NCBI GenBank assembly: GCA_934725855.1
Contig: CAKVCL010000008.1
Span: 41,325 to 105,324 of the forward strand
DNA: 64,000 nucleotides
Source of the DNA: an uncultured Cellulosilyticum sp.
GTDB taxonomy: Bacteria > Bacillota > Clostridia > Lachnospirales > Cellulosilyticaceae
Direction: 5' to 3'
Part shown: piece by piece, positions 18,790 through 27,126 of the stretch
Numbering within the stretch: position 1 is the stretch's first letter
Layout of the letters: each line of letters begins with the position of its first letter
The notes under the pieces: model-generated
The model's input: only the letters and a program-made list of their open reading frames with translations
Databases searched by the model: none
Told to the model about the DNA's origin: nothing
Translations under genes and position numbers: made by a program

Positions 18790-20472
18790 CTAATTATTAG
18801 AGATACTATTAATTAAATCTAATCTGCCATAGCCTTCTATATTGTTTGGATAAATCACATTATCCATCCTTCTCGCCCCTCTTATGAAAATGCCTCTTGC
18901 AATTCGGGTGTTAAGTTCTACCAAATTTCCATTTAAAATGGCCCATTGTAATAAAAGCACCGCTGCGCCCGCCGTAATAGCAGCTGCTACACTGGTTCCT
19001 GTATAAGACATGAGCCCTCCTCCTACCCTAGGTGCTTCCACATTCACACCTGGTGCAATAATATCGGGTTTAACGACATTATTTCTAGTAGGACCTCTTC
19101 CTGAACTCACATAAATACTGTTATCTACCGCGTCATAAGCCCCTACACTAATGATATATTCTGCTGTTGACGGAATTTGGATGGTATAGTTAGGATTAGG
19201 TTCTAAAAAACGTGTTTGGGCATTCATAAATCCTTCTCTTTGTAACCAAACATGAAATGTCCCATCTATTGTCGTATCACTTTCAGCCGTAATGGTCCAT
19301 ATGCCTGGTGTAGGGGTTATAAAACGAATAGCTATGCCTTCTTCTCCCGTAAAAGGGTCTGTATATAAATAATTTACATCAATCATAGTAGGCTCTAAAT
19401 TAAAGCGATACATCTGACTTCTTCTATTGATAATGGGTACTCTCGCAATGGTTTGACCTAATGGGCTTCTAAAGGAAACATAGATTCTAGAAGCAATATT
19501 TGCCCACAAGGCCATTAAAAATCCCCTTTCATTTTCAGACACATCTAGTTCAATATTAACAGGACTATTTGGCTGAAGCTCCCCTCTATAATGATGACCA
19601 CTATTGGCTTCATTACCTACTGCCACTACGGTAACCACCCCATTAGAAAGCCCAATCATTTCTAAATATTGCTCAATAACAGAAGTGCCATTATGAGGGC
19701 CAAATGTATCCCCTAGCGCGACACAAATCACAATAGGCTGATGAAGTATACTTGCCCTATTAATTAAATATTGAATGCCCGTTAAAATATCATTGCTTTG
19801 GTAAGCCACTGCACCTTCATTGATCATATAGATATCTCTAATGAGCTGACTAGCTGGTCTTAACTTAACCATAATAATATCCGCATCAGGTGCCGCCCCT
19901 GTATAAGTTGCATTGTCACTTTGGTCATTTCCAGCTGCTAGGCCTGCCAACATGGTGCCATGACCATTCGTATCTCTTGTAGGAACCACACTATAAGGAT
20001 CACTTTGCCTTAGTGCCTCGTTTAATTGCTCCTGACTATAGGTGCTACCATATCCAAATTCGGGTGGTGGATTTCCCGGTATCGTCTGATCCCAAATGGA
20101 TACAATTCGACTGGTTCCATCTGCATTTTTAAAAAACTCATTTGTATAATCAATGCCTGTATCTACAAATCCTATCAGTACCCCATTGCCCCTAAGTGCC
20201 CCATAAGGATAATCATGAAATACCGAAATGCCTGAAGCCTCAAGTGCCTGACTATCACTTAACCCCAGCAAAGTAGGGATATCAATATATCTAATATTTT
20301 CTTGAAGTAAATTAAACTCATTTTCCGCACCAGCTGGGACTTGAATGGTATAAATGCCGGCTGTGATTCGTGTAAAAATCAAGTTAGGATAACTTCTTCT
20401 TAAGTTGTCTAAACTCGTACTGACTTCAAGTAAGTAGTTAATTAGCAAATAAATGTTTGCATTGTCTTCCAT
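18790..20472 (-). CDS. Csp-type subtilisin-like serine protease (first in operon)
   Basis: A 560-residue S8 peptidase, with D104 (GFVDTGID), H171 (TNGHGTMLAG), oxyanion N287 (VAVGNEAN) and S494 (YTGTSVAAAITAG). The prodomain is shorter than in the two downstream copies. The open frame extends upstream to 20505, but ATG 20472 (MEDNANIYLL) resembles the MENKTD start of the third gene and lies behind GAAAGTAGG. It heads the three-gene operon. A hairpin ending in a T-run lies only about 20 nt before this start (20493-20527), so transcription either begins in or after the hairpin or must pass through it. It is probably made late in sporulation and used at germination. Confidence 0.92.
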   Translation of the reverse strand: MEDNANIYLLINYLLEVSTSLDNLRRSYPNLIFTRITAGIYTIQVPAGAENEFNLLQENIRYIDIPTLLGLSDSQALEASGISVFHDYPYGALRGNGVLIGFVDTGIDYTNEFFKNADGTSRIVSIWDQTIPGNPPPEFGYGSTYSQEQLNEALRQSDPYSVVPTRDTNGHGTMLAGLAAGNDQSDNATYTGAAPDADIIMVKLRPASQLIRDIYMINEGAVAYQSNDILTGIQYLINRASILHQPIVICVALGDTFGPHNGTSVIEQYLEMIGLSNGVVTVVAVGNEANSGHHYRGELQPNSPVNIELDVSENERGFLMALWANIASRIYVSFRSPLGQTIARVPIINRRSQMYRFNLEPTMIDVNYLYTDPFTGEEGIAIRFITPTPGIWTITAESDTTIDGTFHVWLQREGFMNAQTRFLEPNPNYTIQIPSTAEYIISVGAYDAVDNSIYVSSGRGPTRNNVVKPDIIAPGVNVEAPRVGGGLMSYTGTSVAAAITAGAAVLLLQWAILNGNLVELNTRIARGIFIRGARRMDNVIYPNNIEGYGRLDLINSISNN

Positions 20473-20492
20473 ATATTTACCTACTTTCTTAA

Positions 20493-20527
20493 TAAAAAAA
20501 CTCAAAATCCTATTCAGACTTTGAGTT
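20493..20527 (-). terminator. Hairpin with T-run between the exonuclease gene and the csp operon
   Basis: On the minus strand ACTCAAA and TTTGAGT pair over a 12 nt loop and are followed by seven T residues. It lies about 95 nt after the exonuclease stop and 20 nt before the csp start. It can act as the exonuclease terminator and also as a leader attenuator for csp. Confidence 0.7.
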
Positions 20528-20621
20528 TCTGTTTCTTATATATATTTATGAACTTTGTTACTTATTTATGTTCTAGAATCCGTTTTTTATTTCTCATAAA
20601 AACTCATTTTAATGCATTAGG

Positions 20622-21335
20622 CTAGCGTATGATTTTACCATACTTTGAAATAATCTGATCAATCATACGACTGGCTTCGGATTTAGAAAGTGTTTCTATG
20701 TTTTGAGGAAGCTCTAAGTGATGCTTTACGCATAAACTTGTTAAGTATGACTTTTGTTTCTGGGTCATGGGTTCTGTTTTAGGCATCTGCCAGACCATTG
20801 GTTCAGGTTTAAATAAATCAGCTTCCTCTTCTTGGAAATCTTTTTGTAAATGCTTAAAAAGCTCATACGTTGCATAGGCATCGTCATAAGCTCTATGGGC
20901 ATGTTCAAGGTCAATACCATAATACTTACACAATGCTCCTAATTTACGGCTAGGTAAGTCACTTAGCATTTTTCGAGAAATCATCAAAGTATCCAAACCT
21001 TGCTTTTCAAAAGAATAACCCAGTCTCACTGCTTGTGCTTTTAACATACGGTAATCAAATAAAATAATATTATGTCCAATCAAAGGGACATCTTCACAAA
21101 AATCGATAAACTGAGGCATGACTTCTTCTATCGGTGGTGCATCTTTAACTAACTCATTGTTAATTCCCGTAATCGAAGTAATATAACTAGAGATTGTCTC
21201 TTTTGGACAGACTAATTGATTAAATCGTTTGACTTCATGATTGTCCTCAATAAAAACAGCTCCTATTTCAATAATTTCGTGTCGAATAGGATGCGTGCCT
21301 GTTGTTTCTATGTCTAAAACCACATAACGCTTCAT
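20622..21335 (-). CDS. DnaQ-like DEDDh 3'-5' exonuclease (DNA polymerase III epsilon family)
   Basis: A 237-residue exonuclease-domain protein. Exo I is VVLDIETTGTHPIRHEIIEI, Exo II is PLIGHNIILFDYRMLKA, and Exo III is HRAYDDAYATYELF, so the D-E-D-D-H metal and base residues are all there. After the roughly 170-residue nuclease domain there is a C-terminal extension of about 60 residues (QKSYLTSLCVKHHLELPQNI) of a type seen on free-standing DnaQ-like proteins in Clostridia. AAGGAGAACG precedes the ATG. It could proofread or trim DNA or RNA 3' ends; the sequence does not say which. Confidence 0.88.
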   Translation of the reverse strand: MKRYVVLDIETTGTHPIRHEIIEIGAVFIEDNHEVKRFNQLVCPKETISSYITSITGINNELVKDAPPIEEVMPQFIDFCEDVPLIGHNIILFDYRMLKAQAVRLGYSFEKQGLDTLMISRKMLSDLPSRKLGALCKYYGIDLEHAHRAYDDAYATYELFKHLQKDFQEEEADLFKPEPMVWQMPKTEPMTQKQKSYLTSLCVKHHLELPQNIETLSKSEASRMIDQIISKYGKIIR

Positions 21336-21510
21336 TTCGTTCTCCTTATCTCTACTAACATCTATTTTATTTTATCGTACCTCTCTTAAAATGCAACCAT
21401 CTATTTCTATATCCCATTCATCTACTTTCTAAAAGGGATACCCCACTTAATATTTTTTTCTTCTCAAACAACGTAGCAAAATCAATCTTTTCATATGAAT
21501 AATGCCATGC

Positions 21511-21529
21511 AATGACATTCTTTGTCATT
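21511..21529. promoter_or_regulatory. Palindrome upstream of nrdDG
   Basis: AATGACA and TGTCATT form a perfect 7 bp inverted repeat with a 5 nt centre. It overlaps a TTGACA hexamer at 21528-21533 and lies about 120 bp before nrdD. The symmetric form and position fit a repressor or activator site; the protein is not identifiable from the sequence. Confidence 0.4.
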
Positions 21530-21576
21530 GACAAAAAACTTGAAATGTACTTTATTGCAAAACAAATATGCAAGAT

Positions 21577-21614
21577 ATAGTATATTTATATAATACTAAG
21601 TGTATATATAGTAT
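21577..21614. promoter_or_regulatory. Possible NrdR-box pair before nrdDG
   Basis: AGTGTATATATAGTAT at 21599-21614 matches about 12 of 16 positions of the NrdR consensus acaCwAtATaTwGtgt; a weaker copy begins at 21577. The centres are 22 bp apart, about two helix turns, and a TATAAT hexamer (21589-21594) lies between. NrdR represses ribonucleotide reductase genes in most bacteria. AT-richness makes chance similarity likely, hence low confidence. Confidence 0.35.
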
Positions 21615-21646
21615 AGTAGTTGCACATTATTAAGGGGGATATTCTC

Positions 21647-23764
21647 ATGAAGTATGATGTTATTAAACGTGATGGTAGAAGAGTAAATTTTGATCATTCC
21701 AAAATATTTAATGCCATTGCACGTTCTGCCAAAGATAATAATATCGAAGTCGATGTAGAAAAAATTTCTATTTCTGTAGAAGAACGTATAAATGATCTTT
21801 ATAAAAATGAAATTACTGTAGAACAAATTCAGGATTTAATTGAAGATACCCTAGTTGATTTAAAATTAGAAGCCATCAAAAATTCATATGCCAACTATCG
21901 CAAGGAAAGAACCCGTATTCGAGATCTAAAATCAGAATTAATGGATACCGTTCATAATATTGGTATTGAAACAGATCGTGATAATGCCAATGTGGGTAAT
22001 AATTTTTCATCTAAACTGCTTAGAATCGCTAGTGAAACCAATAAGTGGCATAATCTAAGCAAAATGCCTAAACACCTTGCTAAACTCCATGAACAAGGTG
22101 ATTTATATTATCATGATTTAGATAGTTATAATTTAACAACCAATTGTTTACATATAGATACGGGAAGTGTCTTTGAAAAAGGCTTTAATACAGGATATGG
22201 TACCATTCGTAAACCTAAACGTATTGAATCTGCTGCTGAACTAAGCTGTATTCTTTTACAATCTTCTCAAAATGATATGTTTGGCGGACAATCTCACGTT
22301 AATTTTGATAATGATATGGCACCTTATGTAGGTTCTACTCGTGAAGAAATCAAAGCTGAATACGCTCCACTTCGTTCTGCTTTATCAGAAGATGCTTTTA
22401 ATGCATTTGTTGAAGAAAAACTTATCAGCCGTGTTCACCAAGCCATGCAAGGAATTGTGTATAATTTAAATACGATGCACTCTCGCGCAGGCTCACAAGT
22501 TCCATTTAGTTCTCTTAACATTGGACTTCCAGCAACGGATGATGCTGCTTTAGTATGCCAAATTTTCTTAGAAGAATATGAAAAAGGTCTTGGTAAAGGT
22601 GAACAGCCTATTTTCCCTAATATTATTTTTCGTGTCAAAAAAGGATTAAATCGTGGAGAAAATGCACCTTACGCTTATCTCTATAAATTAGCCTGTCGAG
22701 TAGCTGCCTCACGTATGAATCCTACGTTTATGAATATTGACGCAGATTTTAATTTAAAATATTATGAAAAAGGTATTTTACCAGCTACTATGGGATGTAG
22801 AACCTATATTTGTTCTAATGTTAACGGTCCTGAAGGCCCTAATAGACGTGGTAATAACGCCCCTACTACCATTAATCTCCCTCGTATTGGTATTTTAGCT
22901 AAAGGTAATTTAGATACTTTCTGGGAATTATTAGACAATCGTCTAGAACTTGCTAAAGCTTCTTTATTACATCGTTATGAAGTATTAAAGCATCTTAAGA
23001 TGAAGGATTTACCATTTGTTGTTGGTCAAGGTTTAATGCTTGGTTCAGAAGGTTTAGGTCCTAATGATAGCATTGATCCTGTCTTAAAAAATGGTTCTTG
23101 GGCCATTGGATTTATTGGTCTTGCCGAAACGCTTGTAGCACTTACCGGTCATCATCATGGGGAAAATGAAGAAGCACGTGAGTTAGGTTATCGTATCATT
23201 GAACATATCCGTCATTATACAGACCGTACAACGGAAGAAACCCATATGAATTGGAGCTGCTATGCAACCCCAGCCGAAGGTCTAAGTGGTAAATTCATCG
23301 TCCAAGACAAAGAACGTTTCGGCATCATTCCTGGTGTAACAGATAAAGATTATTACACAAATAGTTTCCATGTGCCTGTTAACTATAGCATTTCTATCAT
23401 TGATAAAATCCAAATTGAAGCGCCATTCCATAAACTCTGTAATGCAGGTCATATCAGTTACATTGAACTCGATGGTTATCCTGATGAAGAAACGATTGAA
23501 AACATTATTAATTATGCTTACGACCATAGCAACATTAGTTATATGGGGATTAACTTCCACCTACGTTATTGTAAAGATTGTGGAAGTGTGCTCAATGAAC
23601 AAACGAGTAAATGTCCTAAATGTAACAGTACTCATATACAAGGCATTAGCCGTGTAACAGGTTACTTAAGCCTTGATGAGCGTTTTGGTACAGGTAAATC
23701 TGCTGAGAGAAATGATCGTTTATCCCATAATGGTTCTCATACCCCAAGTTATCAATCTGTCTAA
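21647..23764 (+). CDS. nrdD: Anaerobic (class III) ribonucleoside-triphosphate reductase
   Basis: A 705-residue glycyl-radical enzyme that makes dNTPs from NTPs without oxygen, using formate as reductant. The first about 90 residues are an ATP-cone allosteric domain (VIKRDGRRVNFDHSKIFNAI). The body contains conserved blocks such as PTTINLPRIGILAKGN. Near the C-terminus a zinc ribbon (CKDCGS and CPKCNS) is followed by RVTGYLS, whose Gly is the likely radical site. An upstream in-frame ATG exists at 21620, but AAGGGGGA at 21632-21639 fits ATG 21647. The stop overlaps the nrdG start by one base, so the enzyme and its activase are translated together. Confidence 0.97.
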   Translation: MKYDVIKRDGRRVNFDHSKIFNAIARSAKDNNIEVDVEKISISVEERINDLYKNEITVEQIQDLIEDTLVDLKLEAIKNSYANYRKERTRIRDLKSELMDTVHNIGIETDRDNANVGNNFSSKLLRIASETNKWHNLSKMPKHLAKLHEQGDLYYHDLDSYNLTTNCLHIDTGSVFEKGFNTGYGTIRKPKRIESAAELSCILLQSSQNDMFGGQSHVNFDNDMAPYVGSTREEIKAEYAPLRSALSEDAFNAFVEEKLISRVHQAMQGIVYNLNTMHSRAGSQVPFSSLNIGLPATDDAALVCQIFLEEYEKGLGKGEQPIFPNIIFRVKKGLNRGENAPYAYLYKLACRVAASRMNPTFMNIDADFNLKYYEKGILPATMGCRTYICSNVNGPEGPNRRGNNAPTTINLPRIGILAKGNLDTFWELLDNRLELAKASLLHRYEVLKHLKMKDLPFVVGQGLMLGSEGLGPNDSIDPVLKNGSWAIGFIGLAETLVALTGHHHGENEEARELGYRIIEHIRHYTDRTTEETHMNWSCYATPAEGLSGKFIVQDKERFGIIPGVTDKDYYTNSFHVPVNYSISIIDKIQIEAPFHKLCNAGHISYIELDGYPDEETIENIINYAYDHSNISYMGINFHLRYCKDCGSVLNEQTSKCPKCNSTHIQGISRVTGYLSLDERFGTGKSAERNDRLSHNGSHTPSYQSV

Positions 23765-24249
23765 TGAATTTACAAGTTGCAGGCTTTTTAGAACATTCCA
23801 CAGTCAATGGCAAGGGATTTCGATCTGTTTTATTTGTATCAGGTTGTCATCATGCTTGCCCTGGCTGTCATAATGAAGCCATGCAAGATCCAACATACGG
23901 TGAATCTATTTCTATAACAGAGATTTATAACCGTATCAAAAAAAACAAACCCATTATTGATGGGGTAACTTTCTCAGGTGGGGAACCTTTTGAACAAACT
24001 TCAGCATTAGCCAAACTTGCTACACTTCTTAAACTAGAAGGCTTATCAATTTGGTGCTATTCAGGTTATACCTATCAAATGCTCACACAAAATGAGCGTT
24101 ATGCACCTTTATTAAATCTAGTTGATGTGCTTGTAGAAGGTCCTTTTATAGCTTCTTTGGCAGATCCTAATCTCAAATACAAGGGCTCTTCTAATCAACA
24201 TATCTATCATTTATCCCAAGGAAATATTGTAGAAGAACTAATGTTTTAA
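23764..24249 (+). CDS. nrdG: Anaerobic ribonucleotide reductase activating protein (radical SAM)
   Basis: A 161-residue activase that installs the glycyl radical on NrdD. The CxxxCxxC motif that binds the 4Fe-4S cluster is C28, C32, C35 (SGCHHACPGCHNE), and the SAM-binding GGEP motif follows (TFSGGEPFEQ). Length and the absence of extra ferredoxin domains are as usual for NrdG. The ATG overlaps the nrdD stop (TAATG). A strong terminator follows 10 nt after the stop, so the operon is exactly nrdD-nrdG. Confidence 0.96.
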   Translation: MNLQVAGFLEHSTVNGKGFRSVLFVSGCHHACPGCHNEAMQDPTYGESISITEIYNRIKKNKPIIDGVTFSGGEPFEQTSALAKLATLLKLEGLSIWCYSGYTYQMLTQNERYAPLLNLVDVLVEGPFIASLADPNLKYKGSSNQHIYHLSQGNIVEELMF

Positions 24250-24259
24250 ATTCATTTTG

Positions 24260-24312
24260 AAACTAAAAGGGTTACCATTTTGATTTTCACTGGTAGCCCT
24301 TTTAGTTTCTAC
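24260..24312. terminator. Terminator after nrdDG
   Basis: An 18 bp stem with one mismatch (AACTAAAAGGG and CCCTTTTAGTT plus flanking pairs) over a 13 nt loop. A/T runs on both sides let it also serve the convergent DMT transporter gene. Confidence 0.88.
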
Positions 24313-24318
24313 AATATT

Positions 24319-24753
24319 TTATTTTTTCCACTGAAAAACAATAATTCCTAGGAGCATAATCCCTACCCCTATTAGTTTACTCCACATAAAGCTACTTTTC
24401 TCTGTTCCAAACCATCCTAATAATTCAATTAAATAAGCTGAGAGCATTTGTGCAATAAGGATTAGCATCACAGCAAATGCTGGTCCCAGATGTGCCATAG
24501 CAATAATAACCGTTGCACTAATTCCTGCTCCTAATACGCCTCCTAATAAATACCATTTATTAACCATTTTAAGACCCATCACATTAGCATCTCTTGTAAA
24601 GAATAAAATAATCACACACACTACAAAAGCCGTAAAGTGAACAATGCCTGTCGTAAACCACATACCAGCCTTTTCTGATACTCTTGTGTTAAATACACCC
24701 TGTACACTCATTAGCAGCCCCGATATTAGAGCTGTTATCATACTTATAAACAC
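24319..24753 (-). CDS. DMT-superfamily small transporter, DUF606/YdcZ type
   Basis: A 144-residue membrane protein with five hydrophobic helices and the typical DUF606 opening (ISMITALISGLLMSVQGVFN, then TRVSEKAG). Members are half-size drug/metabolite transporter proteins that probably work as dimers; no substrate can be assigned. The start is unusual. GGAGG at 24761-24765 is only one base from the first ATG (24759), but 7 nt from the GTG at 24753, so the GTG is preferred. It is transcribed alone, convergent with nrdDG and downstream of the asnA terminator. Confidence 0.82.
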   Translation of the reverse strand: MFISMITALISGLLMSVQGVFNTRVSEKAGMWFTTGIVHFTAFVVCVIILFFTRDANVMGLKMVNKWYLLGGVLGAGISATVIIAMAHLGPAFAVMLILIAQMLSAYLIELLGWFGTEKSSFMWSKLIGVGIMLLGIIVFQWKK

Positions 24754-24847
24754 ATTCATTCCTCCATTTTTTGCATCTCTTCTTGAATTTATTTTGGATG
24801 TATTTCTCATTCTTATACTTTGATACTCAAAATGGAAATTTTCTCAC

Positions 24848-24901
24848 AAAAAGGGCTTGTTAATAAAGTGCATCCATGCACCTTATTAACAAACCCTTTA
24901 A
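24848..24901. terminator. Long hairpin terminator after asnA
   Basis: AAAGGGCTTGTTAATAAAGTGCAT pairs with its near-perfect complement over a loop of about 2 nt (about 23 bp, few mismatches). Runs of A and T lie at its base. It is only 7 nt past the asnA stop. Confidence 0.85.
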
Positions 24902-24907
24902 AATAGA

Positions 24908-25915
24908 TTAAAGTAAAATAATTTGATTTTCTTCGCAAGCCTTAATCATCTCATCTGGCCAATGAGAGGCTTGCACTTCCCCAATATGTGCCTTTTGTAA
25001 GAAGTACATACAAATTCTAGATTGACCAATTCCACCACCAATTGTATAAGGCAGTTCTCTGTTAAAAATCATTTGATGGAATGGCAGACTTTCTCTTTCT
25101 AAACAATTTGCCTTTCTTAGTTGCTCCTTTAAAGCTATTTCATCTACACGAATTCCCATAGATGAAAGCTCAAATGCACGATTTAATAATGGGTTCCAGA
25201 ATAAAATGTCCCCATTGAGTGACCAGTCATCGTAGTCTGGTGCTCTACCATCATGCTTTTCTCCATTGGTAAGAAGGTCACCAATTTTCATAATAAATAC
25301 GGCTTTCTTTTCCTCACAGATTTTATTTTCTCTTTCTTTTGGTGATAAGTCTGGATAGCGATCTAATAATTCTTGTGATGTAATAAAGAAGATTTCTTCT
25401 GGAAGCCAAGATTCTAAACAAGGATATTCACAGCGAATATAGTGATCGGTTCTAGAAAAAGCTCTAAAGATTCTTTTTACAGTTTGTTTTAAAACTTCTT
25501 CAGTACGCATTTCTTTTGTAATGACTTTTTCCCAATCCCATTGATCCACATAAATAGAATGTAAATTATCCACTTCTTCGTCACGACGAATCGCATTCAT
25601 ATCTGTGTAAAGCCCTTCATTTACCCCAAATTTATATCGTCCTAAAGCCATTCTCTTCCATTTTGCTAAAGAATGAACCACTTCAACCACTTGATGACCA
25701 TCATCTGCTACATCAAAACTAACAGCTCTTTCCACTCCATTTAAATTATCATTAAGACCTGTATCTGGTTTAACAAAAAGTGGTGCAGATACCCTTGTTA
25801 AATAGAGCTCATAAGCTAAAGCTGTTTCAAAATAATCTTTTAATTTTTTAATGGCTACTTCTGTTTCTCTTAAATCTAATTTAGGCTTATACCCTTCTGG
25901 AACATATAATTGCAT
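24908..25915 (-). CDS. asnA: Aspartate--ammonia ligase (asparagine synthetase A)
   Basis: A 335-residue class II aminoacyl-tRNA-synthetase-like enzyme that makes asparagine from aspartate, ammonia and ATP. It is recognisable by the N-terminal block [20 protein letters not shown], the ERAVSFD segment, the central DQWDWEK motif and the C-terminal [20 protein letters not shown]. Length is standard (330-340). The start ([12 protein letters not shown]) follows GGAGGAGTCGTT. It is preceded by a T-box leader with an Asn specifier, so expression rises when tRNA-Asn is uncharged, and it forms a single-gene unit closed by a strong hairpin. Confidence 0.97.
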   Translation of the reverse strand: MQLYVPEGYKPKLDLRETEVAIKKLKDYFETALAYELYLTRVSAPLFVKPDTGLNDNLNGVERAVSFDVADDGHQVVEVVHSLAKWKRMALGRYKFGVNEGLYTDMNAIRRDEEVDNLHSIYVDQWDWEKVITKEMRTEEVLKQTVKRIFRAFSRTDHYIRCEYPCLESWLPEEIFFITSQELLDRYPDLSPKERENKICEEKKAVFIMKIGDLLTNGEKHDGRAPDYDDWSLNGDILFWNPLLNRAFELSSMGIRVDEIALKEQLRKANCLERESLPFHQMIFNRELPYTIGGGIGQSRICMYFLQKAHIGEVQASHWPDEMIKACEENQIILL

Positions 25916-25945
25916 AACGACTCCTCCAATTTAATTTAAATTAAT

Positions 25946-26240
25946 CTAAAAACCCCCGTCCTTAATACCTATACCTAAGTATAAGGTATAAGTTAAAGGG
26001 ACGGAGGTTAACTTCGCGGTACCACCCTAATTGACTAAAAAATCCACTCATGCACGTACAGACTGTCTCGATACGTTGTAGATGTAACGGTCTACTCCCC
26101 GTCTAAGCCTACTAAGTAATTCATTACCGTTGGGTTAGCTTCTCCAAGACGTTCTTCAATCTATACTTTGTTACCGCTTCTCAGCATCTACGGCTCTCTG
26201 AAAACATCATATAGTCTACTCTTCTTTTCATCGATTTTAA
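25946..26240 (-). ncRNA. T-box leader, Asn-specific, controlling asnA
   Basis: On the minus strand the T-box core AGGGTGGTACCGCG is at 26028-26015. The specifier is AAC at 26153-26151, within GAACGTCTTGGAG, placed like the codon in known T-boxes (codon, purine, then CUUGGAG-like). A stem I and apical elements lie upstream (AGAGAG and AGCGGTAAC). Downstream, AACCTCCGTCC pairs with GGACGGGGGTT before a T-run (26010-25949), giving the terminator that competes with the antiterminator. Uncharged tRNA-Asn should stabilise the antiterminator and switch on asnA. Confidence 0.93.
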
Positions 26241-26272
26241 GATTATTAATAAAATAAAAAAATTATATAAAT

Positions 26273-26301
26273 AATATAATCAATTTAGTGTTTCTTGTCA
26301 A
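26273..26301 (-). promoter_or_regulatory. Sigma-A-type promoter of the T-box-asnA unit
   Basis: TTGACA (26301-26296) and TATATT (26278-26273) separated by exactly 17 nt, just upstream of the T-box leader. Confidence 0.7.
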
Positions 26302-26323
26302 GTATTCACTTTAGTATATCTTC

Positions 26324-26998
26324 CTAAATATTTTCAATTTGAAAATCGATTGGTTCTTTGCCCATTTCTTTTAAATATTCGTTAATTTGATTAAAATGAT
26401 TGCATCCAAAAAAGCCATTATACGCAGATAAAGGACTTGGATGCGCTGCTGTTAAAATTTTATGCTGCGGTGCTGTAATAAGGCTTGCCTTTTTCTTTGC
26501 TGGTGTCCCCCATAAAACAAAAATAACAGGATCTTGTCTGTCATTTAATAATGAAATAATATAATCTGTAAAAGTTTCCCATCCTTGACCTTTATGCGAT
26601 TGTGGCTGCCCCGCCCTTACCGTTAATACAGTGTTTAAAAGAAGCACCCCTTGCCTTGCCCATTTCATTAAATACCCATTATTGGGAATATAGCATCCCA
26701 TCGTGGCTTCTAATTCCTTATAGATATTGACTAAAGAAGGAGGTGTTTTGACGCCTGGCTTAACTGAGAAAGCCATGCCATGGGCTTGTCCTTCTCCATG
26801 ATAAGGATCTTGTCCTAAAATCACGACTTTAACCTCTTCATAAGCCGTTGCCTTTAGGGCATTGAAAATATCATACATATTAGGATAAATCACTTGTGTT
26901 TGATACTCTTTCTTTAAAAAATTATGCAGTGCTTTATAATAAGGTTTCTTAAATTCACCCTCTAAATATTCATCCCAGCTATTGTTCATTTCTACCAT
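26324..26998 (-). CDS. ung: Uracil-DNA glycosylase, family 1
   Basis: A 224-residue base-excision repair enzyme that removes uracil from DNA. The catalytic water-activating loop (VVILGQDPYHGEGQAHG) and the Leu-intercalation loop (HPSPLSAYNGFFGCNHF) are intact. An ATG-type frame extends upstream to 27115, but that segment is not conserved Ung sequence; AAAGGAACG upstream of ATG 26998 (MVEMNNSWDEYLEG) gives the usual Ung length. Its 3' end lies close to the asnA promoter. The small gene at 27127 is on the same strand just upstream but is closed by its own hairpin. Confidence 0.96.
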   Translation of the reverse strand: MVEMNNSWDEYLEGEFKKPYYKALHNFLKKEYQTQVIYPNMYDIFNALKATAYEEVKVVILGQDPYHGEGQAHGMAFSVKPGVKTPPSLVNIYKELEATMGCYIPNNGYLMKWARQGVLLLNTVLTVRAGQPQSHKGQGWETFTDYIISLLNDRQDPVIFVLWGTPAKKKASLITAPQHKILTAAHPSPLSAYNGFFGCNHFNQINEYLKEMGKEPIDFQIENI

Positions 26999-27074
26999 TC
27001 TTTTCGTTCCTTTCCCGCTTTCTTTTCCCTTTATTATAACATTTCTTACATGCTGTAAAAAAACTCTATACCCA

Positions 27075-27119
27075 AAATAAGTGGGCAAAATAGTAGTTTC
27101 TACTATTCTACCCACTTAA
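27075..27119 (-). terminator. Hairpin after the Pro/Gln-rich small gene
   Basis: AAGTGGG ... AATAGTAG pairs with CTACTATT ... CCCACTT in a roughly 18 bp stem with two interior mismatches. A TTATTTT tract follows on the minus strand. It lies 8 nt beyond the stop at 27127. Confidence 0.7.
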
Positions 27120-27126
27120 GTAATCA

